Part shown: one piece after another, positions 20,484 to 29,960 of the stretch
Layout: each line of letters starts with the position of its first letter
How positions within the stretch are numbered: position 1 is the stretch's first letter
Origin: Rhizobiaceae bacterium
GTDB taxonomy: Bacteria; Pseudomonadota; Alphaproteobacteria; Rhizobiales; Rhizobiaceae
DNA length: 64,000 bases
Assembly (NCBI GenBank): GCA_019635795.1
Contig: JAHBYV010000002.1
Coordinates: 124,001 to 188,000 of the forward strand
Direction of reading: 5' to 3'
Notes under the pieces: generated by a model
Database searches by the model: none
Told to the model about the DNA's origin: nothing
Seen by the model: only the letters and a program-made list of their open reading frames with translations
Made by a program: the position numbers and the translations under genes

Positions 20484-21946
20484 GCGAGCCTGTCTCCAAT
20501 CAGATACTCGATTGCACGATCCAGGCGGATATGCGGCAGAGACAATTTCACACCATCATCGCTCATTTCGATTTTCGGCGGGCGGAATCGCACAAACCGG
20601 ATAAGCGGCTCAACAGGCGCATCAGTGGGACGAAAGAGGCTGTCTATGTCAGTCGGCAAATCGCCGGGAAACACAGCGGTTTCTGTCTTTCCGTCAAATT
20701 TTTCGTCGCCGATGGTTTCGCCTTTGATCGGCGTGCCAATGATGACCGGAAGCGTTTCGCGCCCCTGTTTCACTGTTCCCTCGCGTGTGGCACGCACAGC
20801 GGACATGGCCAGAACCTCGATCGAGGCACCGGAAATATCAGCCCTGCGGATCGCCTGATCTGCAATGCGCCGCACTATCTGTTGTAGCCGGTTATGGCTC
20901 TCGTGGTGAAGGTGGTCGGCCTTGGTGGCCGCGACAAGAATCCGATCGATGCGGCGTGCGAAAAGGTCAGTAAGGACATTTCCGCGACCGGGGCGGAAAC
21001 AGGCGAGAATTTCGCTGAGCGCGCGCTCCAGATCAAGCAATGCGCCCGGCCCGGCATTCATTGCCTGCAGCGCATCAATCAGAACAATTTGTCGATCCAA
21101 CCGTGCGATATGATTACGAAAAAAGGGCTTCACCACATGCGTCTTGTAGGCTTCGTAACGGCGCTCCATCATGGCGTGCAGCGATCCGCTTTTTGCCCGG
21201 TCATCGATACTCACCGGCAATGGCGCAAATGTCAGGGCAGGAGAGCCGTCCAGATCACCCGGCATAAGGAAGCGCCCCGGAGGAAGGGTCGAGAGGGCTC
21301 TTTCATCCTCTTTGCAAGCTTTCAGATAGGCCGCAAAACTCTCGGAAAGCTGTCGCGCCAGCATTTCGTCAGCCGCACCATTTGCATCAGCGCCTGCCGC
21401 GATTGTACGCCATTGCTCTGAAAGGTCGGCCCGCTCCGCCGACCGCGCCAGATCGAAGGCTTCATAAGAAAACTGTTGGTAAGACTTTCCAAGAAGAGGC
21501 AGGTCAAGCAACCACTCTCCCGGATAATCAATTATATCGACTGACAGTTTTCCGGCTGAGAACAGCCGATTCCATCCCGAGGCAGACTCATACTCAATGG
21601 TAAGCCGCATCTCGGAAATCGCACGTGTCGATTCAGGCCATATGCGATCGCGAACAAGAGCGTTGATGTGATCTTCATATTGGAACCGCGGCACATCATC
21701 GTCAGGCTGTTGTTCCAGCCGAGCGGCTGAAATTCGTCCCGATTTTTGCGCTTCAAACAATGGCAGGCGTCCGCCGTGAATTATGTTGTGGACAAGGGAC
21801 GAAATGAAAACCGTCTTGCCTGCGCGCGACAAGCCCGTAACTCCGAGGCGAAGCGAAGGTGAAAAAATGCCAGTCGCGCGCTCGCCAAGCGTATCGAGCG
21901 CAATCAGCGCTTCATCTGTAAGGCTGGTAAAGGACGCCAAGCGCAT
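20480..21946 (-). CDS. ycjX: YcjX-family P-loop NTPase
   Basis: The 488-residue protein has a Walker A P-loop (GLSRAGKTVFISSL, about residue 40) and, further on, IIDYPGEWLLDLPLLGKSY, which is the DxPG switch of the family. VAATKADHL acts as the (T/N)KxD-type base-recognition motif. This places it in the YcjX/DUF463 group of GTPase-like proteins. The upstream region is only 59 bases, up to a divergently placed SixA-like stop, so the promoter must lie close to 21950-22000. Translationally coupled to ycjF. Confidence 0.88.
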   Translation of the reverse strand: MRLASFTSLTDEALIALDTLGERATGIFSPSLRLGVTGLSRAGKTVFISSLVHNIIHGGRLPLFEAQKSGRISAARLEQQPDDDVPRFQYEDHINALVRDRIWPESTRAISEMRLTIEYESASGWNRLFSAGKLSVDIIDYPGEWLLDLPLLGKSYQQFSYEAFDLARSAERADLSEQWRTIAAGADANGAADEMLARQLSESFAAYLKACKEDERALSTLPPGRFLMPGDLDGSPALTFAPLPVSIDDRAKSGSLHAMMERRYEAYKTHVVKPFFRNHIARLDRQIVLIDALQAMNAGPGALLDLERALSEILACFRPGRGNVLTDLFARRIDRILVAATKADHLHHESHNRLQQIVRRIADQAIRRADISGASIEVLAMSAVRATREGTVKQGRETLPVIIGTPIKGETIGDEKFDGKTETAVFPGDLPTDIDSLFRPTDAPVEPLIRFVRFRPPKIEMSDDGVKLSLPHIRLDRAIEYLIGDRLA

Positions 21947-22005
21947 TCCTCGAACTGTTTTGCCAAAACCATATAGGAATGCGTGGAAGGCTCAACCAGT
22001 CGCAA

Positions 22006-22506
22006 TCAGTCACCGGGAACAATATAGGCTTCGAGCCGACCTTTACCGGGGGCTGCGGTACCCAGGCCTTTCGCAAACTCAATCACCGCCAGGCCGGCTG
22101 TGGAAAACCCGGCATTCAACGCGTCCAAAGCAGCCTGATTGCCTGAACCGGAGATAGCAACGGTCAGATCTTCCATCATTGGATTGTGCCCGATGACAAG
22201 CAGCGAGGAAGCATCCTGATGCTTGCGGATAAGCTCAAGGTAGCCGGTCGCATCCGTCATATAGAGGGTGTCGGAAAACTCGATTTTGCCGGTGTCGGTC
22301 TTCGCCGCTATTCCCGCCAGCGTCTGTCTCGCGCGCAACGCGCCTGAACAGAGCGTATGATCGGGAACGTAGCCATTTAACGACATGGCATCACCGATCT
22401 GGTCACATTCCCTTAAACCGGTATCATCCAGAGGCCGGTCGAAATCGCGTATGCCGGGCTGCGCCCATCCGGCTTTTGCATGTCTGAGAAGGTAAAGGGT
22501 TGCCAC
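22006..22506 (-). CDS. SixA-like histidine phosphatase
   Basis: The 166-residue protein begins MATLYLLRHAKAGW with the RHA(K) phosphohistidine motif of branch 1 histidine phosphatases. The second catalytic His is in VIGHNPMMEDL, and SGALRARQTLAGIA is also conserved. Small stand-alone members such as E. coli SixA remove phosphate from phosphohistidine in phosphotransfer or PTS proteins; the partner here is not evident. It is a single gene, divergent from dksA. Confidence 0.87.
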   Translation of the reverse strand: MATLYLLRHAKAGWAQPGIRDFDRPLDDTGLRECDQIGDAMSLNGYVPDHTLCSGALRARQTLAGIAAKTDTGKIEFSDTLYMTDATGYLELIRKHQDASSLLVIGHNPMMEDLTVAISGSGNQAALDALNAGFSTAGLAVIEFAKGLGTAAPGKGRLEAYIVPGD

Positions 22507-22656
22507 AAATATCCTTCCCTGTGCCTTTTTCTATTCGCGCACGAATTGCTCTAGCCTTGCGGCATTGTGCACGCAACACCTACTTCCAGCCTTCAACTTT
22601 TGGAGAGTTCCTGTGTGCAGTTCCGTGTTCATAATATGCGCACGCAATGATTGCGC

Positions 22657-22685
22657 TTGTGCCGAGGGGAGCACCTGAATATATA
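22657..22685 (+). promoter_or_regulatory. Candidate sigma-70 promoter of dksA
   Basis: TTGTGC at 22657-22662 and TATATA at 22680-22685 are separated by exactly 17 bases and lie about 35 bases before the dksA ATG. The -35 match is only partial, so this is a moderate call. Confidence 0.35.
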
Positions 22686-22720
22686 GGCGCCCAAAATGGC
22701 GGGTGAGTGGATTGAGTCGA

Positions 22721-23137
22721 ATGAACGATCTCGTTGACAGGAACTACGTTCCATCCGAAGACGAGCCCTTTATGAATGATCGCCAAAAGTCCTATTTTCG
22801 GGCGAAGCTTGTTGCCTGGAAGAATGACATTTTGCGTGAGGCTCGTGAAACGCTGGAAATTCTCCAGCAGGAAAATGCCAATCTCCCTGATCTTGCAGAT
22901 AGGGCATCATCGGAAACCGACCGTGCGATTGAGCTGCGGGCGCGTGACCGTCAGCGCAAGCTGATTGCAAAGATCGATTCCGCGCTGCAACGCATCGACG
23001 ATGGCACATATGGCTATTGCGAGGAAACAGGCGAGCCCATCTCGCTCAAGCGCCTCGACGCACGGCCAATTGCCACGCTTTCCGTCGAAGCGCAGGAGCG
23101 GCATGAGAAACGGGAAAAGGTATATCGCGACGACTGA
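22721..23137 (+). CDS. dksA: RNA polymerase-binding transcription factor DksA
   Basis: DksA binds the RNA polymerase secondary channel and works with ppGpp to reset transcription in starvation. The 138-residue protein starts MNDLVDRNYVPSEDEPFM, has the coiled-coil arm (about 25-100) with an acidic tip DLADRASSETDRAIELR, and the globular end DDGTYGYCEETGEPISLKRLDARP. Only one of the four zinc-binding cysteines of E. coli DksA remains, so this is the low-cysteine, zinc-independent type often seen in alphaproteobacteria. An upstream GTG at 22703 would add six residues. Confidence 0.95.
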   Translation: MNDLVDRNYVPSEDEPFMNDRQKSYFRAKLVAWKNDILREARETLEILQQENANLPDLADRASSETDRAIELRARDRQRKLIAKIDSALQRIDDGTYGYCEETGEPISLKRLDARPIATLSVEAQERHEKREKVYRDD

Positions 23138-23167
23138 GAGGAGCTCAGTCCGAATGCAGGTCTAGTG

Positions 23168-23194
23168 GTGCCGCGAACTTGCAATTCGCGGCAC
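23168..23194 (+). terminator. Strong stem-loop after dksA
   Basis: A perfect 10-base stem (GTGCCGCGAA at 23168-23177 with its complement at 23185-23194) has a 7-base loop and lies 30 bases after the dksA stop. The following bases are only mildly T-rich, so it may be a weak terminator or a processing element ahead of the protease gene at 23261. Confidence 0.5.
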
Positions 23195-23260
23195 GCTTGT
23201 CTGCGGCCTTTCATTTTCCCAAATCTTTGGAAAAATGCCCTGACTAATGGAGGATTCGCC

Positions 23261-24721
23261 ATGCGCGGCAATGGTATCGTTTCGTTGAGCGTGGCGCTCA
23301 TTTTTGCGCTGTTTGCGCAATCTTCCCAAGCTCAGGACGCCACAGAGCCGGGCGCTTTGAATAAGCTTTTCGGTAGCGAAACGGCTGCATCCGGCGGCAA
23401 GCGCACACCGTTTGGCCGAGCCGAGATGGAGCTTTCCTTTGCGCCTCTGGTCAAGGAAACAGCGCCCGCAGTCGTAAATGTTTACGCTTCGAAGCAGGTG
23501 GAGCCTCAACGCTCACCATTCATGGGTGATCCGTTCTTTGAGCGGTTTTTTGGTATGCCCGAATCTCCGCCGCGTGCCCGTTCGTCACTTGGCTCGGGGG
23601 TTATGGTCGATCCGCGGGGGATAGTGATTACGAATTATCACGTCATTCGCGATGCAGATGAAATCAAGGTTGCGACCTCGGATGGCCGGGAATTTGAAAG
23701 CAAGATGCTGCTGAAGGTCGAGGAGGTCGATCTTGCAGTTCTTAAAATCGAAGCTCCAACGCCATTTCCGGCGCTCAAACTTGGCGATTCTGATGCGCTT
23801 GAAGTTGGCGACCTTGTGCTGGCAATCGGCAACCCGTTCGGCGTTGGCCAGACCACGACCAGCGGTATAGTTTCTGCGCTGGCGCGCTCGCACATCGGTG
23901 TTTCGGATTTTGGCTTCTTCATCCAGACGGATGCGGCCATCAACCCCGGCAATTCTGGCGGCGCATTGATTAACATGTCTGGCCAACTTGTTGGAATCAA
24001 TACAGCAATTTTCAGCCGCAGCGGCGGCTCAATCGGAATCGGTTTCGCAATTCCTTCCAATATGGTGAGGGCGGTAATGCAGGCCGCAATGAGCGGCGCG
24101 AAGTCATTCGACCGTCCGTACATTGGTGCAGGGTTCGAGCCAGTGACGGCCCAGATCGCCGAAGCGCTGGGCATGGAGCGTCCCTACGGTGCGCTGGTTG
24201 CCAAGGTGGAGCAGGGTGGCCCTGCGGATGAAGCCGGATTGAAGCCGGGTGACGTGATCCTCTCCTTGAACGACGCGCATATCGAGCATGTGGACGCGCT
24301 CGGGTATCGGTTGGCAACACAAACAATCGGAGCCAAGGTCAGGCTCACACTGTTGCGACAGGGAGAAACAAAGCAGGTTTCCGCGACGCTTGTAAAAGAA
24401 CCGGAGAGCCCGGCTGCAGCTGCGCTAGAAATCGGCGGAAACAGTCCATTTGCTGGCGCGACCGTGGTGCAACTCACCCCACGTCTTGCCACCAAAATGC
24501 GTTTGCCCACGCAAGCAGCAGGCGTGGCAATTGTGGAACTGAACAGAACATCGCCGGCTGCCAAATTTGGGTTGCGACCCGGTGACATTGTTCGCGAAGT
24601 AAACGGGCAAGAGATTAAATCGCCGAAGGATCTCGCGCAGGCGGCGGGCCAACAAACCCGGCGTTGGAGCTTTACCGTCGAGCGCGGCGGACGCATTTTG
24701 CGGCAAACCCTACGTTATTGA
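23261..24721 (+). CDS. Periplasmic Do/DegP-DegQ-type serine protease
   Basis: The 486-residue protein has a signal peptide (MRGNGIVSLSVALIFALFAQ..AQ). A trypsin-like domain follows with the catalytic His in NYHVIRDADE, Asp in VDLAVLKIE and Ser in NPGNSGGAL. Two PDZ domains come next: RPYIGAGFEPVTAQIAEALG..GLKPGDVILSLND and a second ending GLRPGDIVREVNGQEIKSPK. It degrades or refolds damaged envelope proteins. ATG 23261 is fixed by GGAGG at 23249-23253; the frame is open further upstream but without homology. The rarA gene starts 3 bases after its stop. Confidence 0.94.
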   Translation: MRGNGIVSLSVALIFALFAQSSQAQDATEPGALNKLFGSETAASGGKRTPFGRAEMELSFAPLVKETAPAVVNVYASKQVEPQRSPFMGDPFFERFFGMPESPPRARSSLGSGVMVDPRGIVITNYHVIRDADEIKVATSDGREFESKMLLKVEEVDLAVLKIEAPTPFPALKLGDSDALEVGDLVLAIGNPFGVGQTTTSGIVSALARSHIGVSDFGFFIQTDAAINPGNSGGALINMSGQLVGINTAIFSRSGGSIGIGFAIPSNMVRAVMQAAMSGAKSFDRPYIGAGFEPVTAQIAEALGMERPYGALVAKVEQGGPADEAGLKPGDVILSLNDAHIEHVDALGYRLATQTIGAKVRLTLLRQGETKQVSATLVKEPESPAAAALEIGGNSPFAGATVVQLTPRLATKMRLPTQAAGVAIVELNRTSPAAKFGLRPGDIVREVNGQEIKSPKDLAQAAGQQTRRWSFTVERGGRILRQTLRY

Positions 24722-24724
24722 TTC

Positions 24725-26041
24725 ATGTCCGATCTGTTCAACACGGCCAGCGCGCAACCCGAACCACCGGGAAGGCCGCTGGCTGACAGATTACGGCCAA
24801 GCTCATTGGCTGATGTGGTTGGGCAGGAGCATTTGACCGGCGAAGAGGGCGTTTTAACACGCATGATCCGCTCCGGTTCGTTGGGATCAATGATTTTTTG
24901 GGGCCCGCCGGGCACCGGAAAGACAACGGTGGCCCGACTGCTTGCTGGCGAAACTGGGCTTTCATTCGAGCAGATATCCGCAATTTTTTCGGGTGTGGCG
25001 GACCTGAAGAAGGTGTTCGAGGCGGCGAGACTGCGCCGCGCTAACGGTCGTCAAACCCTGCTTTTCGTGGACGAAATTCACCGATTCAATCGCGCGCAGC
25101 AGGATTCTTTCCTGCCAGTCATGGAAGATGGCACTGTCATTCTTGTTGGCGCAACGACCGAAAACCCATCGTTTGAGTTGAATGCCGCTCTTTTGTCGCG
25201 TGCGCGCGTACTCACGTTTCGCTCGCTGGACGAGGACAGCATCGAGAAGTTGCTTCAGCGCGCTGAAGCAACAGAAGGAAGACCGTTGCCGCTCAATGAT
25301 GAGGCAAGGGCGGTTTTGGTGCGCATGGCGGATGGAGATGGCCGTGCCTCGCTTACACTGGCCGAGGAAATCTGGCGCGCTGCCAGACCCGGAGAAGTGT
25401 TCGACGCAAACGCACTACAGGACATCGTGCAACGACGCGCTCCAGTCTATGACAAGAGCCAGGACGGACATTACAACCTCATTTCGGCCCTGCACAAATC
25501 TGTGCGCGGCTCCGATCCCGATGCGGCACTCTATTATCTGGCGCGGATGTTCGATGCTGGCGAAGATCCGCTTTATCTCGGCCGGCGACTTGTTCGGATG
25601 GCGGTTGAAGATATTGGATTGGCGGACCCGCAGGCATTGGTTGTCGCCAATGCAGCCAAGGACGCTTACGACTATCTGGGTTCACCCGAAGGTGAGTTGG
25701 CGCTTGCGCAAGCATGCGTCTATCTGGCCACAGCGCCGAAATCAAACGCTGTCTATACCGCATTCAAGGCCGCGATGCGTTCGGCCAAGGAAAATGGCTC
25801 GTTGCTGCCGCCCAAGCACATTTTGAATGCTCCGACCAAGCTGATGCAACAAGAGGACTACGGCAAAGGCTATCTTTATGATCACGATCAGCCGGATGCG
25901 TATTCGGGTCAGGATTATTTCCCGGAGCAACTGGGGCGGCAGACATTTTACGATCCGCCAGACCGCGGCTTTGAGCGCGAAATTCGTAAGCGGCTCGACT
26001 ACTGGGCGAAGCTGCGAAGCGAGCGCTGGCCTAAATCATAA
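24725..26041 (+). CDS. rarA: Replication-associated recombination protein A (RarA/MgsA)
   Basis: RarA is a clamp-loader-like AAA+ ATPase acting at stalled replication forks. The 438-residue protein starts MSDLFNTASAQ and shows RPSSLADVVGQEHLTGEEG, Walker A GPPGTGKTT, Walker B LLFVDEIHRFNRAQQD and sensor 1 VGATTENPSFELNAALLSRAR. The C-terminal tetramerisation region contains DGHYNLISALHKSVRGSDPDAALYYL and QDYFPEQL. Only 3 bases separate it from the protease gene, so the two are probably one transcript. Confidence 0.95.
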   Translation: MSDLFNTASAQPEPPGRPLADRLRPSSLADVVGQEHLTGEEGVLTRMIRSGSLGSMIFWGPPGTGKTTVARLLAGETGLSFEQISAIFSGVADLKKVFEAARLRRANGRQTLLFVDEIHRFNRAQQDSFLPVMEDGTVILVGATTENPSFELNAALLSRARVLTFRSLDEDSIEKLLQRAEATEGRPLPLNDEARAVLVRMADGDGRASLTLAEEIWRAARPGEVFDANALQDIVQRRAPVYDKSQDGHYNLISALHKSVRGSDPDAALYYLARMFDAGEDPLYLGRRLVRMAVEDIGLADPQALVVANAAKDAYDYLGSPEGELALAQACVYLATAPKSNAVYTAFKAAMRSAKENGSLLPPKHILNAPTKLMQQEDYGKGYLYDHDQPDAYSGQDYFPEQLGRQTFYDPPDRGFEREIRKRLDYWAKLRSERWPKS

Positions 26042-26174
26042 CTGTTTTGACAAACTGTGCGATGCTACTCAACCGGATGATGATGATAATCAAAGGTTGT
26101 AATTGATCCATAGACATATCTAAGGTTTATTGTTTCTAGGCATGCCCGCCATGGTGGCGGATATGGAGAAACTC

Positions 26175-26318
26175 ATGAATCGGATTTTGTTTGCGTTGCT
26201 CGCAACTTCGCTCTTTGCATCGAGAGCCTTTGCACACGGAGGCGGGTGCCGCAAATCTTCACCGCCCGGACAATGCTGCCACATGGACAATAGCAACGGC
26301 TCTGTTCACTGCCACTAA
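26175..26318 (+). CDS. Small secreted Cys/His-rich peptide (YHCH-like motif)
   Basis: The 47-residue product is MNRILFALLATSLFASRAFA followed by a 27-residue mature part that is rich in Cys, His and Gly. It ends QCCHMDNSNGSVHCH. The signal peptide and Ala-x-Ala cleavage site are clear, so the mature peptide should reach the periplasm or medium. The terminal C-H-x-(D/N)..G..HCH pattern resembles the YHYH/YHCH tail found at the end of several secreted alphaproteobacterial proteins and could bind metal. GGAG at 26165-26168 supports ATG 26175. It is below the size many gene callers accept. Confidence 0.65.
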   Translation: MNRILFALLATSLFASRAFAHGGGCRKSSPPGQCCHMDNSNGSVHCH

Positions 26319-26493
26319 GCACAAAGCTTAAATCCAAGAGTCACAAGGCAGGGAATGCCGGCAGATCAAGCGTAGTCTTGGCGCGCACGCAAGTCGCATA
26401 AGATAGATTATGGAACTATCGCATGGGTGAATTTCGCCCAGCAACTGCAAAACCCTGCCTTGTGTGCTGATGTTTCAATCTGGGAGGAATGAA

Positions 26494-26715
26494 ATGCGAC
26501 CATACAAAGATATAAACGGCGACTCTGGCGTATCATACTTCGATTACGGCGAAAGCTGGATTGAGGTGAAATTTACCAGGACTGATCGTGTCTACCGCTA
26601 CAGTCACGAAATCGCGGGAAAGGAGCATGTGGATGAAATGAAGAAACTTGCCGACGCCGGCGATGGCTTAAATTCGTACATAAACCGGAACGTCAAGCAT
26701 CTGTATGATCGGTGA
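26494..26715 (+). CDS. KTSC-domain-like small protein
   Basis: The 73-residue protein starts MRPYKDINGDSGVSYFDYG behind a clear GGGAGGAAT site. It contains WIEVKFTRTDRVYRYSHEIAGKE and ends LNSYINRNVKHLYDR. This fits the KTSC domain layout, in which a beta-hairpin with V.F.....Y.Y is followed by helices ending in a basic I.....Y motif. Members are linked to phage or RNA-related proteins, but their function is not defined. It is a free-standing gene that ends 18 bases from the converging MBL hydrolase. Confidence 0.72.
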   Translation: MRPYKDINGDSGVSYFDYGESWIEVKFTRTDRVYRYSHEIAGKEHVDEMKKLADAGDGLNSYINRNVKHLYDR

Positions 26716-26733
26716 TCGTCATGCATACGTAGA

Positions 26734-27546
26734 CTAGTCCGCCAACGGCACTTCAATCACCATTCCGTCAAACGCTGGTTCGACGTGCTGCGGCGTTTCT
26801 TTCATTACCGTTTCATAGTCCAGCGGTATGTGCATGTGCGTCAGCACAGCCTGTTTGGGCTTCAGCCGATCGATCCAGTCGAGAGCTTCATTAAGACTGA
26901 AGTGGCTCGGATGCGTGCGATATTGCAACGCATCAATCACCAACCAGTCAAGCCCGTGCAACTTCGCGGCAGTGGCGTCGGGAAAGGCTGAAACATCAGA
27001 GCAATAAGCTACATTTCCAATGCGGAAGCCTAGCGAGGTAATATCACCGTGAATTTGGGGTAGGGGTTGGAACCTTATAATCCCCCCTCTCCCGCTGACT
27101 TCCACCGGCTTGTCGTGGTCAATCATATGCGCTTGCAAGATGGGCGGATAAGAGCTTCCCTTGGGCGTTTCGAAGCAGTAGCCGAAAGCATCGTCGATGC
27201 GATAGAATGTTGATCTATCGGCATAAATATCAATGAGTTGCTGCTGCTCGATCACGTAGCTTCTAAGATCGTCTATGCCGTGAATGTGGTCGGCATGTGC
27301 ATGGGTGTAAATGACCCCATCAATCTGCTGGACCTTTGCCATCAGCATCTGTTCGCGAAAATCCGGACCAGTATCTATGACCACCGTGGTGGTGCCCTTT
27401 TCTCCAATGCGCTGCACAAGCGCGGCTGCACGGCGCCGGCGGTTTTTGGGATTATTCGGATCGCAGCGGCCCCAATCGCCCGTAATTCGGGGTACGCCGG
27501 GCGATGAGCCGCATCCGAGAATGGTCAGGCGAAGCAGATCGGCCAT
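26734..27546 (-). CDS. Metallo-beta-lactamase-fold hydrolase (PhnP/RNase Z-like)
   Basis: The 270-residue cytoplasmic protein carries the MBL metal motif THAHADHIHGIDD, further ligands in QIHGDITSLGF and the YCSDVS aspartate, and LTHMHIPLDY at the end. The N-terminal GCGSSPGVPRITGDWG is typical of the PhnP-like cyclic phosphodiesterase/hydrolase subgroup. It is the last gene of the rlpA-dac-tmk-holB-metG-tatD operon, 1 base after the tatD-like stop. The substrate is unknown; no phosphonate genes are nearby. Confidence 0.87.
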   Translation of the reverse strand: MADLLRLTILGCGSSPGVPRITGDWGRCDPNNPKNRRRRAAALVQRIGEKGTTTVVIDTGPDFREQMLMAKVQQIDGVIYTHAHADHIHGIDDLRSYVIEQQQLIDIYADRSTFYRIDDAFGYCFETPKGSSYPPILQAHMIDHDKPVEVSGRGGIIRFQPLPQIHGDITSLGFRIGNVAYCSDVSAFPDATAAKLHGLDWLVIDALQYRTHPSHFSLNEALDWIDRLKPKQAVLTHMHIPLDYETVMKETPQHVEPAFDGMVIEVPLAD

Positions 27547-27547
27547 G

Positions 27548-28339
27548 TCAGATTGCCTCTGACGGTCTTGTCGCTCGCGAAAACAGCCGGAAGAAATTGG
27601 CCGTTGTCAGCGTGGAAACCTGCTCAAAATCAACGCCAATTGTTTCGGCCAGCACAGCGGCGGTGTTCACCACAAATGCCGGTTCGTTGCGTTTTCCACG
27701 GTGCGGCGGCGGTGCCAGATACGGAGCGTCTGTTTCCACAAGCAACCGATCGTGTGGGATTTGCCGTGCAATCTCACGAATTTCTTCCGAGTTCTTGAAC
27801 GTCAGTATTCCCGAAAAGGATACGTATCCGCCTAGTTCCACGCCCTTTAGAGCGAGCTCCTTTCCCGAAGAGAAACAATGCAGAACAAAGGGGAAGGCCC
27901 CCTTCCCCATCTCGTCCTGAAGGATTGCGGCAACGTCTTCATCGGCCTGACGGGCATGAATAACCAGCGGCAAGCCAGTTATACGGCTTGCTTCGATGTG
28001 CGTGCGAAAGCCTTTCGCCTGATCCTCACGTGGCGCCTTGTCGTAATGGTAGTCGAGCCCCGCTTCTCCGATCGCCACAACCTTCGGGTGTTGCGCCAGA
28101 TCAACGAGTTCATCGACAGTAATGCCGCGTTCTTCACCTGCGTTGTGCGGATGCGTGCCGACCGAGCAGAACACATCGTCATATTCTTCTGCGATGGCCC
28201 TGATATCAGGAAAACGCCGGACGCGGGTCGAGATAGTAACCATAGTCCGAACACCCGCAGCTTTGGCGCGCGCAATGACATCCGCGCGCTCCTCGGCGAA
28301 ATCCGGAAAATCCAGATGGCAATGACTGTCTACCAGCAT
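27548..28339 (-). CDS. TatD-family metal-dependent hydrolase (DNase-like)
   Basis: The 263-residue TIM-barrel hydrolase shows all family metal sites: DSHCHLDF at the N-terminus, GEAGLDYHYD, VIHARQADED, HCFSSGKE and ETDAPYLAPPPHRGKRNEP. TatD/YcfH proteins have 3'-5' exonuclease or deacylase activity. The gene lies between metG and the MBL gene, 2 bases after metG, an arrangement conserved across very many bacteria. No signal peptide is present. Confidence 0.92.
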   Translation of the reverse strand: MLVDSHCHLDFPDFAEERADVIARAKAAGVRTMVTISTRVRRFPDIRAIAEEYDDVFCSVGTHPHNAGEERGITVDELVDLAQHPKVVAIGEAGLDYHYDKAPREDQAKGFRTHIEASRITGLPLVIHARQADEDVAAILQDEMGKGAFPFVLHCFSSGKELALKGVELGGYVSFSGILTFKNSEEIREIARQIPHDRLLVETDAPYLAPPPHRGKRNEPAFVVNTAAVLAETIGVDFEQVSTLTTANFFRLFSRATRPSEAI

Positions 28340-28341
28340 TC

Positions 28342-29886
28342 TCAGGCTTCATCCTTTTCCACATAACGTGGAAATACAGGTTCGGGTGCAGGCAGCGCCG
28401 CGCCGGATTGCAACGCGAACTCGTCAGACAAATGCGCAAAGGTGCGTGCATCCTGAGGAATGGCCAAAAGATCCAGCAATTTGGAGGCCGAGCCGGGAAT
28501 ATAGGCCAGACACAATATGCCCACCCGCCGAATAACTTCGGCGGTGGTGTACAAAACCGTTTCCATGCGTGCCGGGTCAGTCTTTTTCAGCGCCCAAGGC
28601 TCTTGACCGGCGAAATAGCGATTAGCCTCTGCAACCACGCCAAAAATGCTCGCCAGCGCGGTATGAATTGCCTGATCCTTCATGGCAGACCGCGCGGTCT
28701 CAAGTGCACTACTTGCCTGGTTGAGGATAGCTGTATCAGCCTCAGACAACACGCCTCTCGCCGGGACAGCGGCATTGCAGTTTTTCGCAATCATGGACAG
28801 CGAGCGCTGCGCCAGATTGCCCAGATCGTTTGCAAGGTCGGCGTTTGTGCGGTTCACGATTGCATCGTGGCTATAGCTTCCGTCCTGGCCGAACGGCACT
28901 TCGCGCATGAAGAAATAGCGGACCTGATCAAGACCGTATTTGTCGACGAGTTCAAAAGGATCGACAACATTGCCGACCGATTTCGACATCTTTTCACCGC
29001 GGTTGAATAGGAAGCCGTGGGCATAGACGCGCTTTGGCAGCTCAATCCCTGCCGACATCAGGAATGCAGGCCAATAGACCGCATGGAACCTGACAATATC
29101 CTTGCCGACAATATGCGTCGCCGGCCAGTACCGCCATTGATCGTTGTTTGTATCGGGATAGCCTGCGCCTGTAATGTAATTGGTGAGCGCATCTACCCAC
29201 ACATACATGACGTGTTTCGGGTCTCCCGGAACCGGGACGCCCCAATCGAATGTCGAACGGGAAATGGAAAGATCTTTCAAGCCCGATTTGACAAAGCTGA
29301 TGATTTCGTTGCGACGCTCAGCCGGACCGATGAAGTCCGGATTTGCTTCGTAGAGCGCCAGCAGCTTGTCCTGATAGGCTGAAAGCTTGAAGAAGTAGGT
29401 CTGTTCCTCATTCCACTCGACGGGCGAACCCAGCGGCTCACGGCGCACGCCGTCTTCGCCGACGGTGGTTTCCTTCTCGTCGAAATAGGCTTCCTGCCGC
29501 ACGGAGTACCAGCCGGAATAGCCGCCGAGATAAATATCCCCATTGGCCGCCATTTTTTCCCAGATTGCCTGGCTTGCCTTGTAGTGGCGCGGCTCGGTGG
29601 TGCGGATGAACTGATCATTCGAGCAGCCGAGCTTGACGAGCATTTCACGGAATACCGCCGAATTACGGTCCGCCAGTTCCTTCGGCGTAATGCCTTCGGC
29701 ATCAGCGTTCTGCTTCATCTTCAGGCCGTGTTCGTCGGTGCCTGTAAGGAAAAACACGTCCTTGCCGTCCAGCCGCTGAAAGCGCGCCAGAACATCGGTG
29801 GCAATGTCAGTGTAGGCATGGCCGATATGGGGCTTGCCGTTCGGATAGAAAATCGGCGTGGTTATATAAAACGTCTCGCGGGACAT
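28342..29886 (-). CDS. metG: Methionyl-tRNA synthetase
   Basis: MetG charges tRNA-Met. The 514-residue protein starts [20 protein letters not shown], with the class I HIGH motif in HIGHAYTD and the KMSKS motif in EKMSKSVGN. The anticodon-binding helical domain occupies the last 150 residues. There is no C-terminal EMAP/tRNA-binding extension and no Cys-rich zinc knuckle, as in the shorter alphaproteobacterial type. The frame extends 26 codons upstream to 29964, overlapping holB, but homology begins at 29886. It has a 74-base gap to holB. Confidence 0.95.
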   Translation of the reverse strand: MSRETFYITTPIFYPNGKPHIGHAYTDIATDVLARFQRLDGKDVFFLTGTDEHGLKMKQNADAEGITPKELADRNSAVFREMLVKLGCSNDQFIRTTEPRHYKASQAIWEKMAANGDIYLGGYSGWYSVRQEAYFDEKETTVGEDGVRREPLGSPVEWNEEQTYFFKLSAYQDKLLALYEANPDFIGPAERRNEIISFVKSGLKDLSISRSTFDWGVPVPGDPKHVMYVWVDALTNYITGAGYPDTNNDQWRYWPATHIVGKDIVRFHAVYWPAFLMSAGIELPKRVYAHGFLFNRGEKMSKSVGNVVDPFELVDKYGLDQVRYFFMREVPFGQDGSYSHDAIVNRTNADLANDLGNLAQRSLSMIAKNCNAAVPARGVLSEADTAILNQASSALETARSAMKDQAIHTALASIFGVVAEANRYFAGQEPWALKKTDPARMETVLYTTAEVIRRVGILCLAYIPGSASKLLDLLAIPQDARTFAHLSDEFALQSGAALPAPEPVFPRYVEKDEA

Positions 29887-29960
29887 GGCGCGGTCAACTC
29901 TCAGGAATTGCTTGTCGGCTTGGCTATTCTCAGAAGGCCGCCGGAGCGGCGCGGCCGGCT

